Translations under genes and position numbers: made by a program
Source of the DNA: Agarophyton chilense
Lineage: Eukaryota; Rhodophyta; Florideophyceae; Gracilariales; Gracilariaceae
Length of the DNA: 64,000 nucleotides
Direction of reading: 5' to 3'
NCBI GenBank assembly: GCA_030374765.1
Contig: JARGXX010000138.1
Coordinates: 124,001 to 188,000 of the forward strand
In this document: positions 31,801 through 42,800 of the stretch, piece by piece
How the letters are laid out: every line of letters starts with the position of its first letter
Position numbering within the stretch: the first letter of the stretch is position 1
The notes under the pieces: model-generated
Seen by the model: only the letters and a program-made list of their open reading frames with translations
Told to the model about the DNA's origin: nothing
Databases searched by the model: none

Positions 31801-34081
31801 GGACGGGTAATGCACTTGGCCGTGGGCTCCAAAAAGCCAAGAGATAGCGATTGATGCTGCTTCAAAGGGGTTGGCTTCCGGGATCGACCGAGGCTCCAGA
31901 CTGCTATCGATGTTTGTGGCCGAGTTCATTAGCTTCCGTAGATGTTGCGGATCGTCTTGAGCAAGTTTTAGGACATCTGAAGGTGTAAGCTTCATTAACT
32001 TCTCAAGATTCGTACTGTCTTCAGAACTGTGGAATGTCTGGTTTGAGTTTTTGATGTCACGAAGTCTAAATATATCAGCAAGAAGCTGTTCCTTGGACGG
32101 GAATGGTCCAAGGCTTGTTCGAATACTGGCCGGCGCTGATTGGGCTTTGGAGCGCAGTCGTGCCGCTGAAATGTTCGATAGGAAGAAAACGGGATTATGG
32201 GATCGCAGGTTTCCGTACTTGGAGGGGGGAGGGGGAGGCTGTCGGAGGGTCATCATGTACTGGAACAGCTTGACCCGCGGGCATGAGCGGTGGTGCAGCA
32301 TCAGGAGCAGTCTCACAGGTCTGCTGGTTGGTATTGTGGGGAAGATGCAGCGACGGTGCGGCCTGCTGAATCTGCGAATTCACGTTGGTTTCCATCTTGC
32401 GCCGGAGTGTGATCGAAGTACTTGATCTACCAAATAGTAAATGGTTCGAGTGGGACAGTGCATGGAGAGTTTAAATAGTGTCAGAAAGGGAAGAAGGATG
32501 AGTCTGTTCCTGTCAGATGTAATTGCTGTTGTTACCGTTGGAGCAAAGCACGGAGTAGGAGAAGGTAGTCAAGTGAGATGGGAGGCAGAACATAGTGCGC
32601 CGTGCTGAACGGACTCTCAAATGCGGTTCAGAAAGTCGTTCAGTGATCGAGCGCTTCTTCGGATGTGGTTCTGCTGATCGGAAGATATTCCAAGGTTCAT
32701 GATCCAAGACTTTCTATTGTCGAGGTAGTAGCGTAGGGAATTCAGCGACTTCCAGCGCCCATTGATTGCAATTTGCTCTACAGAGAAACCTTTAATGTAA
32801 TCTTCGGGCGCCTTGCCGATTCGCGCGGAGTGGGTGGTGAACTTTGCGTTACAGATCTTGAAGGAGGAGGCAGCATTCTTGATTGCTTTTTCGTAGGCTT
32901 TGTATCGTAACGTTGGGGAGAACCGGATCTGCAAGGGGTTTGCTAGGCGATAAGAGGTTAAGAATTTGATAGCATCAGCATCACGAATCGGAACAAACTG
33001 CAGACGACCCGTTTTCCTTGATGTTTTCGCATCGCGAATGTTTACGCCTGCTACTTCTGATCCATAGGCAGATAGTCGAACGTCTCCATAAAGTGCAATT
33101 TCTTCCCAAAGTAACTTCAGAGCTTCGGATACGCGCAGGTAGGCGCCGTGCGATATTAATAAAACAGCAGCAGCTTCACAGTTGTTCTGACTTAGAAAGA
33201 ACCATGAGAATGCCATGGTCATTTGCTTTGACAGAGGTGCCGAGGAACAGGATGGCTTCATGTGCTTCCATCCCGATAAGCATCTGCGCGACAGTGACAA
33301 TTCGTGCTTAAGCGATGGAAGCATTAAGAGTAACATACAGATTAGGTTGTCCATTTCCTGTTGCTTCCCGGGCCTGGGATCTTTCATGAACTCCTCTTGG
33401 ATGTAAATAGAGATTCGTTGATCAAAACTCAGGTTTATCTGGTTACCTGTGCTTAAAGAGTCAAGAAATCTATCTAGCGCAGTCGCATACTTATGTTGCG
33501 TTGAGGGATTGATTGTAGTGGCAACCAGCGGATGATCTTCAAAGAATTGGTATCCACGAACAAGGAAGGAGCAATCCGTTGTGGTTCTGATAAAGGGTGC
33601 AGTGGAAAGGGAAACCAGAGACGAGTAACCGATTTCCGCGCTGGAATCGGTTTGTTGGCAAGTAGCAAGAGTGGCCTTTTGGCCGGTGTGATGAAGGAGT
33701 TGAGTTGTTGGGGACAAACAGGTACGATGTGGATTGTTCTGATAGGAACGCAGCATAGAGGTGGCGCATGGGTATAGGTTTGTTCTGTCCGTTCATAATA
33801 AAAACAACAGAGGTAGAACAAACAAGCCAAAGATTGGCTGCCCAAGATCCGATGTGTCGACTTCTCGGCGTGGCCAACTTGCGATCCTTAACAAGTCGAG
33901 GGCGGATTCTTGGGCTAGCTAGTATCCAAATCGCATAAATAAATATACTTCCACGGCGCGCTCGAAAAGCCATAACGACCAAAACGGGTTTTAACATTTC
34001 AGAATTTTCATGTGATCTTTCATTCACCTTCTTTAAGGGTCGTGGTCGATTTTGGTATTCTTGCCCGTGTGCACCGGTCAA
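28860..34081 (-). mobile_element. DIRS-like (tyrosine-recombinase) retroelement region, copy A
   Basis: Along the minus strand lie a tyrosine recombinase (about 33756-32617), a Gag-like protein (32316-31000), a reverse transcriptase (about 31000-29400; NMFHNI motif A and LLHIIDDIAIV motif C) and RNase H (29141-28860; NNLEA, FFMDS, DHNAADKPSR). RNase H of this form and the recombinase together define YR retrotransposons, which integrate by recombination and not with an integrase; no integrase or LTR is seen. The order YR-Gag-RT-RH differs from that of DIRS1 and Ngaro, where YR is last. Gag and RT overlap in different frames, as known for this group. It looks old, with several breaks. The outer limits are uncertain, and two adjoining copies are possible. 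Confidence 0.7.
32617..33756 (-). mobile_element. Tyrosine recombinase part of the DIRS-like region
   Basis: The 379-codon frame has an N-terminal SAM-like core-binding domain (STQHKYATALDRFLDSL, about residues 83-99) and a C-terminal catalytic domain. The first catalytic Arg sits in AYLRVSEALKLLW, HxxR in TTHSARIG, and the Trp/Tyr end in GRWKSLNSLRYYL. This is the R-HxxR-W-Y signature of tyrosine recombinases. A second family member lies at 55080-55990 on the plus strand. It could also be an independent Crypton-type element beside the retroelement; the 300-bp distance to Gag favours a link. Confidence 0.7.
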
Positions 34082-34485
34082 GATGGGCGGTTCACAGTAG
34101 AAAAAAGCTTGCTCCCGAAAAAGCGACTCAAGCTACTAGCCTTCAGGCAAGAGGGAGGCGCCCCCAGTAGCAAGCGATAGCAGAGGTGAGTAAGTGTGGG
34201 AGTGAAAAAGGCTAGTTGTTATGAGCAATGTTTTATGATTTTTCCGCGCTCCGTCGGCGACGACCAGCTTTGATGGGGGCGATCGGAGGCCGCAGCGGGG
34301 ACACCGGCTGTGGTGTAGGCAGCGCTCGACCAACTTGACTGGCCACTATGATATAGATTCTTTTCCTGTAGAAATCCTATTGTAACCTTTAAAGTAAACG
34401 AGAGATATAGTTCGTAGCACATCTACTTATCATGATAGTAAATATATCCCCAGCCAAAGCGGTAGGGGTCATGTGATGTGCTCGA
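34082..34485. other. Spacer, no gene supported
   Basis: Short frames only; nothing recognised before the tRNA-like relic. Confidence 0.4.
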
Positions 34486-34558
34486 GCTCTCATAGCTCAG
34501 TTGGATAGAGCGCCAGCCTATCACGCTGGAGGTCAGGACTTGGACCCTCCTCGACAGT
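34486..34558 (+). tRNA. tRNA-Asp-like relic, anticodon position reads ATC
   Basis: A 73-base unit folds as a tRNA: TAGCTCAGTTGG (perfect A box, 34493-34504), D stem GCTC/GAGC, anticodon stem CCAGC/GCTGG (34513-34517, 34525-34529) and loop CTATCAC. The loop is that of tRNA-Asp (CTGTCAC) with G34 changed to A. The acceptor stem has two mismatches, the T stem one, and the T loop (TTGGACC) has lost TTCG, so the B box is damaged. It is most likely a tRNA-Asp pseudogene or the head of a tRNA-derived SINE. Confidence 0.55.
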
Positions 34559-34846
34559 GATGCCAACGGCTTTTTGCAAGTGAAACTACCACAAGTTCTC
34601 AACTTCTGCAGTTCATTAACCTTAACTAATGCTAGAAAATCCTGGAGCTCGTCCCTCTGGAAAACTACCATGAAAGAGCATTACTTTAGTGCCGTGGTTG
34701 GTTTTGGTAGAAAACACTTTCTTGCGTTCTGGGCGCTACCGGGAACTTTCCAGTCGACAAGAGCTTCTGCTTTCCGAAAACGAAAGCAGAATTTGATGAG
34801 GTAGAAATGTAACGGCCAGTCTTTTAGAGCCATACTCCTCGCTTTT

Positions 34847-35281
34847 TCAGCGCTTGGCCAATTTTGACCCACCAGTCAATATATTTCGTTCGGTCAGCAC
34901 TGCAGCTGGCGCACCTCCTGTTGTTCCGCCCTTACTAACAACAACACGTAGCGGTGCCTCCGATAATGTGGCGCTTCGAAGAACGCGATGGGCTGAGCGA
35001 CTGCTTTGTAGAGCTTGCCCGGTGAAAGCAACACCAACGACTGGAAAATCTTCTTTGGCATCTATCTGTTTTATTCTGGAGTAAAACAAAGTGTCGCTTG
35101 TGCGCTTCGGCGTGCGCAGTGCCCTTTTGTTCGCACTTTCATCACCATTGGACATTATACGACTATTTTGCAGTCTTTCTCTGAGCATGTCCATGAACTC
35201 AAAACTCATTCTAGTGTCTATGAAGCTCTGCTTTACTACTTTGGACGTAAACTTTCGGAATCCTGCGGGACCAAATTTCAA
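34847..35281 (-). CDS. Hypothetical protein, 144 aa, doubtful
   Basis: An intact frame with ATG start, basic overall, rich in Arg/Ser/Thr, with no membrane segment or recognised motif. The neighbourhood is made of relics, so it may be chance or a fragment of a mobile gene. The region between it and the tRNA-like relic holds nothing recognised. Confidence 0.25.
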   Translation of the reverse strand: MKFGPAGFRKFTSKVVKQSFIDTRMSFEFMDMLRERLQNSRIMSNGDESANKRALRTPKRTSDTLFYSRIKQIDAKEDFPVVGVAFTGQALQSSRSAHRVLRSATLSEAPLRVVVSKGGTTGGAPAAVLTERNILTGGSKLAKR

Positions 35282-35455
35282 TCTGAATTCAATGTTGGGG
35301 TTACTTTACATACTTGAGTGTACTAACTGATATCTAACATGATGTGTGGTTTTCTTGAAGGTCTTTTTAATTCTGGAATCACAGAATTGTAAGAAATGAG
35401 AGGCATTTGCGGGAAGTTGTATAACAATTATATTACATTCCTGGCAGTAGAGGAT

Positions 35456-35500
35456 CCATTCATCTCCATTCATCTCCATTCATCTCCATTCATCTCCATT
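35456..35500. repeat. 10-bp tandem repeat (catctccatt), about 4.5 copies
   Basis: The unit catctccatt is repeated four times exactly from 35461, with half a unit before it. Confidence 0.9.
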
Positions 35501-35559
35501 CCTAAAACTGTGACCATCTAAAAGGAGAAAGACTTGTTTTTTCTGTTCGATAGTTTTCC

Positions 35560-36270
35560 TGCAAAAAACGGAAGTGCGATACCAAATGAGGCATCAGAGC
35601 CATAGTCATGGCTCATTTCTGAGAGCTCACAATTTTGGTTCCATTTTCGAGCCAATCTGCGTTTGTTAACCAGCGGAGAGTTGATGCAAATTCCTGTTGG
35701 TGTGCCGGGTCAATTGACATTTTCCAACGGGGCATAACTTTTATTCCAGTGGGAACGAAGAATGGTAGAAAAAAGAGACCTGATGCTGACGCAGTCACTA
35801 CAGGTATAACTTGTGCTCCGTTGTCTTTGATATTATGTCTCCGACCTCCGAGACGAGAATATAATGAGGTGAAGACGTTGATGCATTTCCCATATGTGGC
35901 ACTTACGGCTGTTTCGTCAAGATTCCGTATTCGGTTTGGATCTTTGAACATGTTGGGATGTTTTTTCTTGAAGTTTTCTAAATGGTCTGCCAGGGTGCGC
36001 CTTTGATCCATGTTTTTTCAGGCGAGGTACTTATGGCTATGATTCTAGGCGTTTTGAAACGTAGGTTCTCATTTTCGAGTCCGAAACCCTCTCACAGTGT
36101 CATCTGAAGGTATGTTTTTCTTGAACGTTTTGCAGTAATCGAGGGCAAGCTCTGAAATGTATTGTTTCATGTATTGTACATCAAATGCAAATTCCCGTTC
36201 TGTGGCATGCACAGCACGTTTCCAAACATTAATTGCTCATTTGGGGTCAAAATGGTAGGACGTCCTGGAT
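35560..36270 (-). pseudogene. pogo/Tigger-like (DDE_1) transposase relic
   Basis: Minus-strand pieces match a pogo-like transposase in order: GRPTILTPNEQL near 36250 (end of the helix-turn-helix region), DPNRIRNLDETAVSATYG (first catalytic Asp in NLDE, near 35890-35930) and AQVIPVVTASASGLFFLPFFV-type sequence near 35760-35815. The 132-codon frame 35613-36011 covers the middle. The N-terminal piece lies in a different frame from it, and the later catalytic residues were not found, so it is a truncated, frameshifted copy. Terminal repeats were not seen. Confidence 0.55.
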
Positions 36271-37681
36271 ATTACTTAACTGTTTTAAGCAGTTTAGATA
36301 ATGATTTATTGTTCTTTGTCTTCCATGCTTTTGTAGGCGGTACATTGTAGACTGAAGGAGACCACACTCTGCAATGATGTTGAAAACTTTACAATTTTGT
36401 TGATGAAGTTGTAAAGACTTTTTGTGTGCCGTTTGCTGGTGTTCTCGCTTTTCTGCACTATGCGTGTGTCCAGCCGTCTGTAAACGCATAGACTTCGGAA
36501 TATTTTTACTGTAAAACAGAAAGGGTCGGGGCTGGTCTTGAGAGTCAAGAAAGCGGAAGTAGGGAGCCCGGCTCTCTTCGTTCAGTGTAGGGACGGATGA
36601 GGTGTGCTTCTAAGTCATGGTCCTGACGCTTTCTCAAATATAGCCATTTCTCAAATTAAGTCTGTGCAATTTTTATCTCTACAAAAAGACCACAATGTCG
36701 CTCGCGTCTGATTTTATGTCAGTCTTTTTGAGCTTTCGACACGTTGGGGACACATCCGCCCAAATGGGCCTCACCACTCATGCTTTTTGTTCAACTTAAC
36801 AAGTTGTTATAGCAAAACAAAGCTGTGACGGTCATTACATCATCATAAACCATTTTCCTCGCCGAGCCTACGAGCAATAGAAAATAAGCCTCCTTGTAGT
36901 CCGCTTGGTAGCATGGAGCCTGTTTTTGTCTCACTGAATTTATGCCTCTGTAGAGCTGAATAACAACTCTATTTATATTTTATTGTGATGACATGCCCCG
37001 CGGAAATTCAAGAGTCTTTTTCTCGCTCTTAAGCTCAATCAGTTCAAGATGATTCTACACTAGTGGTGCTGCATCCTCAAAGTCCATCGTCTTCAGTACA
37101 AATGTAGTATCCGCTTTGACGGAGAGAGAACAAATATCTGCGACAGCGTTTGGACGGCCGAAGGGAATGCTTGGGGCAAAGGCGAATAAGAGGTGATAGG
37201 GCTTCAGCACTAGCGAGCTAGAAGATGGGCGTTGTAAATCCCCACTCGCTAATGAGAGTGGTTCGTAGACTACGGTCGTTGTTGCATGGACAACTACTTG
37301 TTTTAGCTTATTCTGATTTTCTGTTAAGGAGTCTTGAACAAAGAAAACGTCAGTTGTGAACTCGTTGTTGTCTTCTTTACTTTGGAGTTGGCGCTCATTT
37401 CCTTACTATATATAATGTGCACAGAGCTGGGAGTCACAAATTGAAATCTAGGTATACAACTTGGTAACTCAATTAGCTCCATTACAGTACCGGGTAATCG
37501 GCTCTAACATAGCGGGCTCTAATGCGCTTTTGTCTACGAAGGATGTACTTACTTTCCACGTAGCCATCCACTACATGTGCCGTTCCAAGCCAACGCGCAC
37601 GTGAATCAAAAAAAAACTCTGCGGGATGCCGCTCATAACTCAATGCACACTGTAGCAGCCTTGTATGAGTATCATCGTAAA
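36271..37681. other. Intergenic, no gene supported
   Basis: No coding frame of note and no recognisable RNA gene. The word tagccatccactacatg near 37562 resembles half of the palindromic repeat at 26380. Confidence 0.4.
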
Positions 37682-37809
37682 GTCTGTTGCAAAATCATAT
37701 CCCTCGCGCAAATTTTCCAAAAATCGACGTTTTGGTTACAGTAAAACTGACAAAATCAGTGTGAAAAAATTTTCAAGTAAAAAAACTGTTTCAAAATCAT
37801 AACCTTTAT
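37682..37809. repeat. Left terminal region of Tc1 element with outer and inner repeat units
   Basis: The outer unit at 37682-37703 (gttgcaaaatcatatccc) and the inner unit at 37786-37809 (ctgtttcaaaatcataac) share the core caaaatcata. Both recur inverted at the right end. Confidence 0.65.
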
Positions 37810-38847
37810 TGCATCCTTTTTATTCTAACGCGAGTTCAGTAGTTTATTTTTGCTCTTCTAGCCTGTATAACACTTATACAACGCTTTGGCATTGATTCTA
37901 TAAAAGGATTGATAGCATTACAGTCAATCTTTTCCCAGCAATCTTTGATACAATTTTTCAGATCAAAAACTGTATCAAATTGCCTTCCTTGCCCATAAAC
38001 CATTTGGGCCAACATTCCCCAAATTTTTCGATAGGGTTGAGGTCAGGAGAGCGCGCAGGCCATTCCATAACCGACATATATAGACTATTGAACCACTGTT
38101 TCATAGAATTAGACTTATGCACAGGTGCATTATCTTGCTGAAAAATGAATTCTTCTCCGTGCATACAGTATGCAAAAGGTAAAAGATAGTTTTGTAGAAC
38201 CTCAGCATACTTCTCAGAGTTCATTGTAGTTTCAACAAAAGCCATATCAGTTGCTCCTTTCGTGGAGATACCAGCCCAAACCACTACTGATGCGCCTCCT
38301 GAATGCCTAGTCACAAATTCCTTCTTTTCTTTTCGTAGATCATGCAAATAAAATTTATAGCAATCTGGACCATCAAGGTTAAACTTTTTTTCGTCTGAAA
38401 AGATAACATTATTCCATTCCGTTTTCCAATAAGCCTTTTGAGCACACCATTCAACTCGATTTTTCTTGTGATTATCTTTAAAAAAAATGTTTTCCTCATT
38501 TTTGTGTACTTGAACAAATTTTGACGGTTGACTTCACGCTATATTTTACATCTTGATAGACGCAAATTTAGATTTTTGAAAAATTTTCCGCAAGATGAAG
38601 TGTTGCGGCATAGTTTTCGCTTAATTACACGCTTATCGGCCGGGGATAGTGCCGTAGGAAGGCCGGTTGAACGCTTTGTTCCGTATGTAGCGGGGTTTTT
38701 GATGAAGTTGCTGATTGTTTTTGGGCTGCGCTTGAGTTTTCGGGCTATATCTGCTGGAATCATACCCTGACCTACTAATTCCATGATTTACAGCTGTTCA
38801 GAGCGTGTCAGAGGTGCGCCACGAGCCATAATTGAGCGAATGATTGT

Positions 38848-38975
38848 ATAAAGGATATACTTTTGAAACAGTGTTATTGACTTATTGGTTTTTATTTGTT
38901 GTGAAATGTGCTCTACAGTACGTTAAATGCCTTTTTGGCGCAGTTTTTGTAAAGGGATATGTTTTTGAAACGCAC
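38848..38975. repeat. Right terminal region of Tc1 element with outer and inner repeat units
   Basis: The reverse-complement outer unit lies at 38954-38975 and the inner unit at 38848-38871. Outer units match across the ends at about 18 of 22 bases. Spacing between units is about 100 bp at both ends. Confidence 0.65.
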
Positions 38976-38978
38976 TAC

Positions 38979-39611
38979 ATGGACGAAAACAAAGATGCAT
39001 CGGCTATCCAAAGGTGTCGAATACTACAACAAACTTCCAGGCGATCCAAGCATACGCCACGTGCCACGCGAGCTGTGCGCCTAGTTGGTATTTTGAATAC
39101 AAAGGGCGCGCCGTTGCAGGCACCAAACGTTGCCCGTTCTGTTCATGCAAAGCTGTTATTGGCTATTTATCCAACCGATCTTCAAGAACAAGCTGCGCCC
39201 TACACAACGCGTTTTTCGAAAGCTCACTATCGAAATTCTTTCACAGCAGCCTCCACATATATCACTAACACCATTCTCTTTGACAACTCAAAGCCATTGG
39301 AAGCTGTTTTGGAATTTTGTGGTATTCTGGCTCATGAGATTATCCCTGCGAAGGGCATTTGCGATCCTACCCCGGATGATGTTTTGACTTCATTATCTGA
39401 ATCTCCCCTTTCCCAGATTGTCGAAATGGCCCATACTGACCTTTATTGTATTGCGTCGACTATCAAATCAGCGTGGGAGTCTGTTGATACTACGACCATT
39501 CTGGCATCTCGTGAAACCATCGCACCTGCATCGGGAACCCAGCGTTACCCGAAAAAGAACTACCAATTCACAGTAGAGGATGAATCGTGCTCGCCACCCA
39601 CGCAGTCGTGA
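38979..39611 (+). CDS. Hypothetical protein, 210 codons, probably from a mobile element
   Basis: An intact frame from an ATG three bases beyond the right end of the Tc1 element to 39611. It reads as a natural soluble protein with helices (SKPLEAVLEFCGILAHEI, about residues 107-124) and a Thr/Ser-rich tail. I do not recognise it. The overlapping frame at 39014-39268 carries a possible zinc-binding pattern (CHASC and CPFC), so the original protein may have been read differently here. The neighbours on both sides are transposable elements. Confidence 0.35.
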   Translation: MDENKDASAIQRCRILQQTSRRSKHTPRATRAVRLVGILNTKGAPLQAPNVARSVHAKLLLAIYPTDLQEQAAPYTTRFSKAHYRNSFTAASTYITNTILFDNSKPLEAVLEFCGILAHEIIPAKGICDPTPDDVLTSLSESPLSQIVEMAHTDLYCIASTIKSAWESVDTTTILASRETIAPASGTQRYPKKNYQFTVEDESCSPPTQS

Positions 39612-39692
39612 GTGGCCTTCAGAAGAGTAATAGCGCAACCCAGAAACACAATAAATAAGCCAACCTCCAGACAGAGCTGTCTGGAGGAAGGA

Positions 39693-39810
39693 GGCAACCT
39701 CAGAGTGAGAGACATCTCTGAGAACTTTCTGCCTGTTCTTTCCTTGCCTTTTGCGCGAACCGCCGCCAGCCGGTCGTCCGACCCTGCCTACGCATCGTAC
39801 TCGATCAACA
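39693..39810 (+). repeat. 118-bp direct repeat, left copy (possible LTR)
   Basis: Runs from ggcaacctcagag to gatcaaca. It matches 43979-44096 at about 114 of 118 bases. A 9-bp hairpin (tccagacag/ctgtctgga, 39666-39685) lies just before it. Confidence 0.65.
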
Positions 39811-42800
39811 AAGCGCTTTGCGAGACGGTAAATCGTACAGATTCGTTGCGAGGGAAAATATGGACGTACGGGCTGGTTAACACCATACAGGCTCCAACTC
39901 TGGCGAAAGCAACACAGCCGGAACTGATACGAGTCGAGACAAATTATTCAGCTTACATTGAGCGTGTGAACGACATCAAGGCAGGCAGGCAGAACAATCA
40001 GAAGATCAAGGCTGCGTCCGTTCGACAGTGCATCAAGCCAAAACTCCTGCACAGCCTTTGCATCCTAGGTAGGATAGCAGGGCCTGCAAAGGTGGAAGAA
40101 GCAACAGAGGAAGCCGTCAAGGAGTGGTTTGACTCCCGCTTGGCTCATACCTCCCGAGCTCTGAACGATCGAGTTGAGGAAGCAATCGGTGGAGTCAAAT
40201 ACCAGTTGATCCCAAGGGATCCAGCTGGAACGGCCGAACAATTTGTGCTCGATGTCATAACTGCTCTGGAAGAACACAACACTTCGGAAGCTATTACAGA
40301 GAAAGACCGATGTAAGCAACTGGTGATGCAACTGGTACACAAACTCGAACCCCCCGAACTTAAACAGCTCGTTAGGGACCAAATGGGCATGTGGACCGCA
40401 GAACAGAAGGGAAATATTACTTTCTTCGCGAACACCTTGGCATCACTTGCAGATCAAGTGCACCCCTTCCAATCTGCTGCGTTGAAGCTCAAACGCAAAC
40501 ATGGTCACGGACACACAAGCGACACGCAGAGTGGTCGTGCACAGGAACCACCGGGGAAAACTCGGAAAACTGGCCGTTCTATCCACGATCGTCTTGGTAA
40601 GAGAGAGGAATCGGACACTTCAAAGAAGAAAAACATCCAAGGGGAGTGGGACAAACCATGTCTCAACGACGATTGTGATGACATCCATCCTATCAGAAAA
40701 TGCCCCGTCACCCCGAAGGAGAAGTAAAACGAACTTTTGAACAAGCTGTTTGGCAACAAGAAGCGGCGAGAGAAGAAGACGAAGCTTGCGTCCGTACGTT
40801 CAGTTTCCCACACTAATTCGAAAGAATATGAGGGACGATACTCCATACTGCTCAACAATGTGGTAGAAGTGGCTCTCGGGGACTCCGGAGCCGATTTTTC
40901 TACAATCTCGCGAACAGTATTCGAGAGGATTCAGAAACAACGCCCCAGTACACCGTTCGAACGGTTCGAGAAGCCAATGATTCTCGAGCTAGCACTCATT
41001 GGAGAAAACCGGGCAAGTGTCCCCACAGCGTCGGGAAAAACTCAACTGGCGCTGACCATCGTGCTACAAAACACCGGCTTACCCGTACGCATTCGGGACG
41101 TGGAATTCCTGGTCGCGGATGAGGATATGGCAGAAGTACTGCTCGGAAGACCATTGCTCAAAGCCATTGGATTCGATCTCGGAAAACACCTCCAGGAGGT
41201 AGGAACAGCTACTGATGGTAGTCAGAGAAGGGATTGAGGGCAAAGACTGTCCGACTTTCCTCGACAGTATTCAAGGGGCTGAGCTACCAAGAGGCCGAAG
41301 ACGATCCGATAGAGCCACCGGAGTGCCTGCAAGCCGGATTTGGAGTCGATTCAGATGAATCTATCAACAAGGCAATGCGAAAGGCAGTCGAAGAGACCAG
41401 GAGCAATGGAATCTCCTCAGAAGGAGCCGGAAGGCTTAAAACTCTTTTGGAAAGCCATCGTGATTGTTTTTTGATCAAGCTTGGCCCGGATCAACCTGCG
41501 ACGGTACGCCCGCTTTCTGTGAAGTTAAGGCCAAACGCACAACCGTTTCGATGTGCACAGCGTCGCTATGGCCCAAACCAAAGGGGTTTTATTCGACACA
41601 CAGCACAGCAACTGGAAAAAATTGGAGCTGTGTACAAGAATCGCAATGCACGTTGGGCCAGCCCAGCACTGGCGGTACCGAAGCCTGGAACAGACAAACT
41701 ACGGTTCACCGTAGATCTGCGAGGAACAAATGCCAGAACGCTCCCTCTGCAGTCAGCGATGCCTCACCTGGAGTCCATGCTTCAAGACTGTAGCGAAAGC
41801 AAGTGCTTTGCGAACACTGATTTCACGCATGGCTATTGGCAAATACCGCTCGATACTTCTCAGGAAATCATGGCAATTGAAACCCCAGACGGGGTTTATG
41901 CCCCAACGAGGACAATGCAAGAGGGAACAGACTCTGGGAATCATTTCCTGTCTGTTACCAGTGAACACATCGCGGAGAGGGTGAAGCGTATGATACACAA
42001 GGTTAGACGATTTTCTGATGTACGCAAAATCAGAGGAAAACCTGCTCGAGGACATTGAAGCTTTCCTAACTGTCTGTAAGGAAGTAGGATTCAAGGTAAA
42101 CCCCGCTAAGTCTTGTTCTTTTCTGCAAGGAAGTGAAGTTCTGTGGCAGGATCTTATCAGAAGTAGGGGTTCGTTTCGATCCACGAAATCTTGAGCCCCT
42201 CCTCAATATGCGGAGGCCAGAGATGGCAAGCGAACTACAGCAGCTTCTGTGTGCCGCTAACTGGATGCGGAATTCTATCCCCAGTTTTTCCCAGACAGTC
42301 CAACCACTTCATGGCTTACTGGAAAGAGCGTACAAAAAGGCCGGCAAACGAACAAAGAAAGCAGCAGAAAATATTCCCATCAGTGAATTTTGGGGGACCG
42401 ATCTCACTGTCGCATTAGATACGGTAAAAGCTCAACTGGCAGCCGCTACCAAACTCGCTCTCCCGAAAGAAGGCTACAGGACATGTTTGTACACGGACGC
42501 TTCCGATTCTCACTGGGCGGCTATCCTGACGCAATCGTCTGAGGAGGATGCAAGCAAACCGATAGAAGATCAAAGGCACGAACCCATGTTTTTTTTTGTC
42601 TGGAGCTTTCACGGGTTTCTCTCAGAGATGGAGCGTCCCAGAGAAAGAAGGATACGCGATCGTCGAGGCCATGTGCCGAATGGACTACCTAACTGCCGGA
42701 AGAACTACTTCAATATTCACAGACCACGCCAATCTTGTGTACATCTACGACCCTTACGGACAGAACCCTGGCATCGTGCGACATACAGCGAACAAACTCA

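Larger units (their letters stand above)
37682..38975 (-). mobile_element. Tc1/mariner transposon (DD34E) with double repeats at each end, inactive
   Basis: A 1.29-kb unit encodes a Tc1-type transposase on the minus strand. The start is near 38829 (MARGAPLTRSEQL), with the DNA-binding HTH at 38784-38539 (MIPADIARKLKRSPKTISNF) and the catalytic part at 38450-37958. The catalytic motifs are FSDEKKFNLDG (first Asp), FIFQQDNAPVH (second Asp) and SPDLNPIE, with the last Glu 35 residues after the second Asp, that is 34 between. There is an in-frame TAA 13 codons after the Met and a frameshift between the HTH and catalytic parts, so it is inactive. TA dinucleotides flank both ends. Confidence 0.8.

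Noticed and set aside
32617-33756. Host or bacterial-type integrase gene
   Set aside because: Similarity to the relic at 55080-55990 and adjacency to Gag/RT point to a mobile-element recombinase.
34423-34671. 82-aa minus-strand frame
   Set aside because: It covers the tRNA-like relic on the opposite strand and has no domain.
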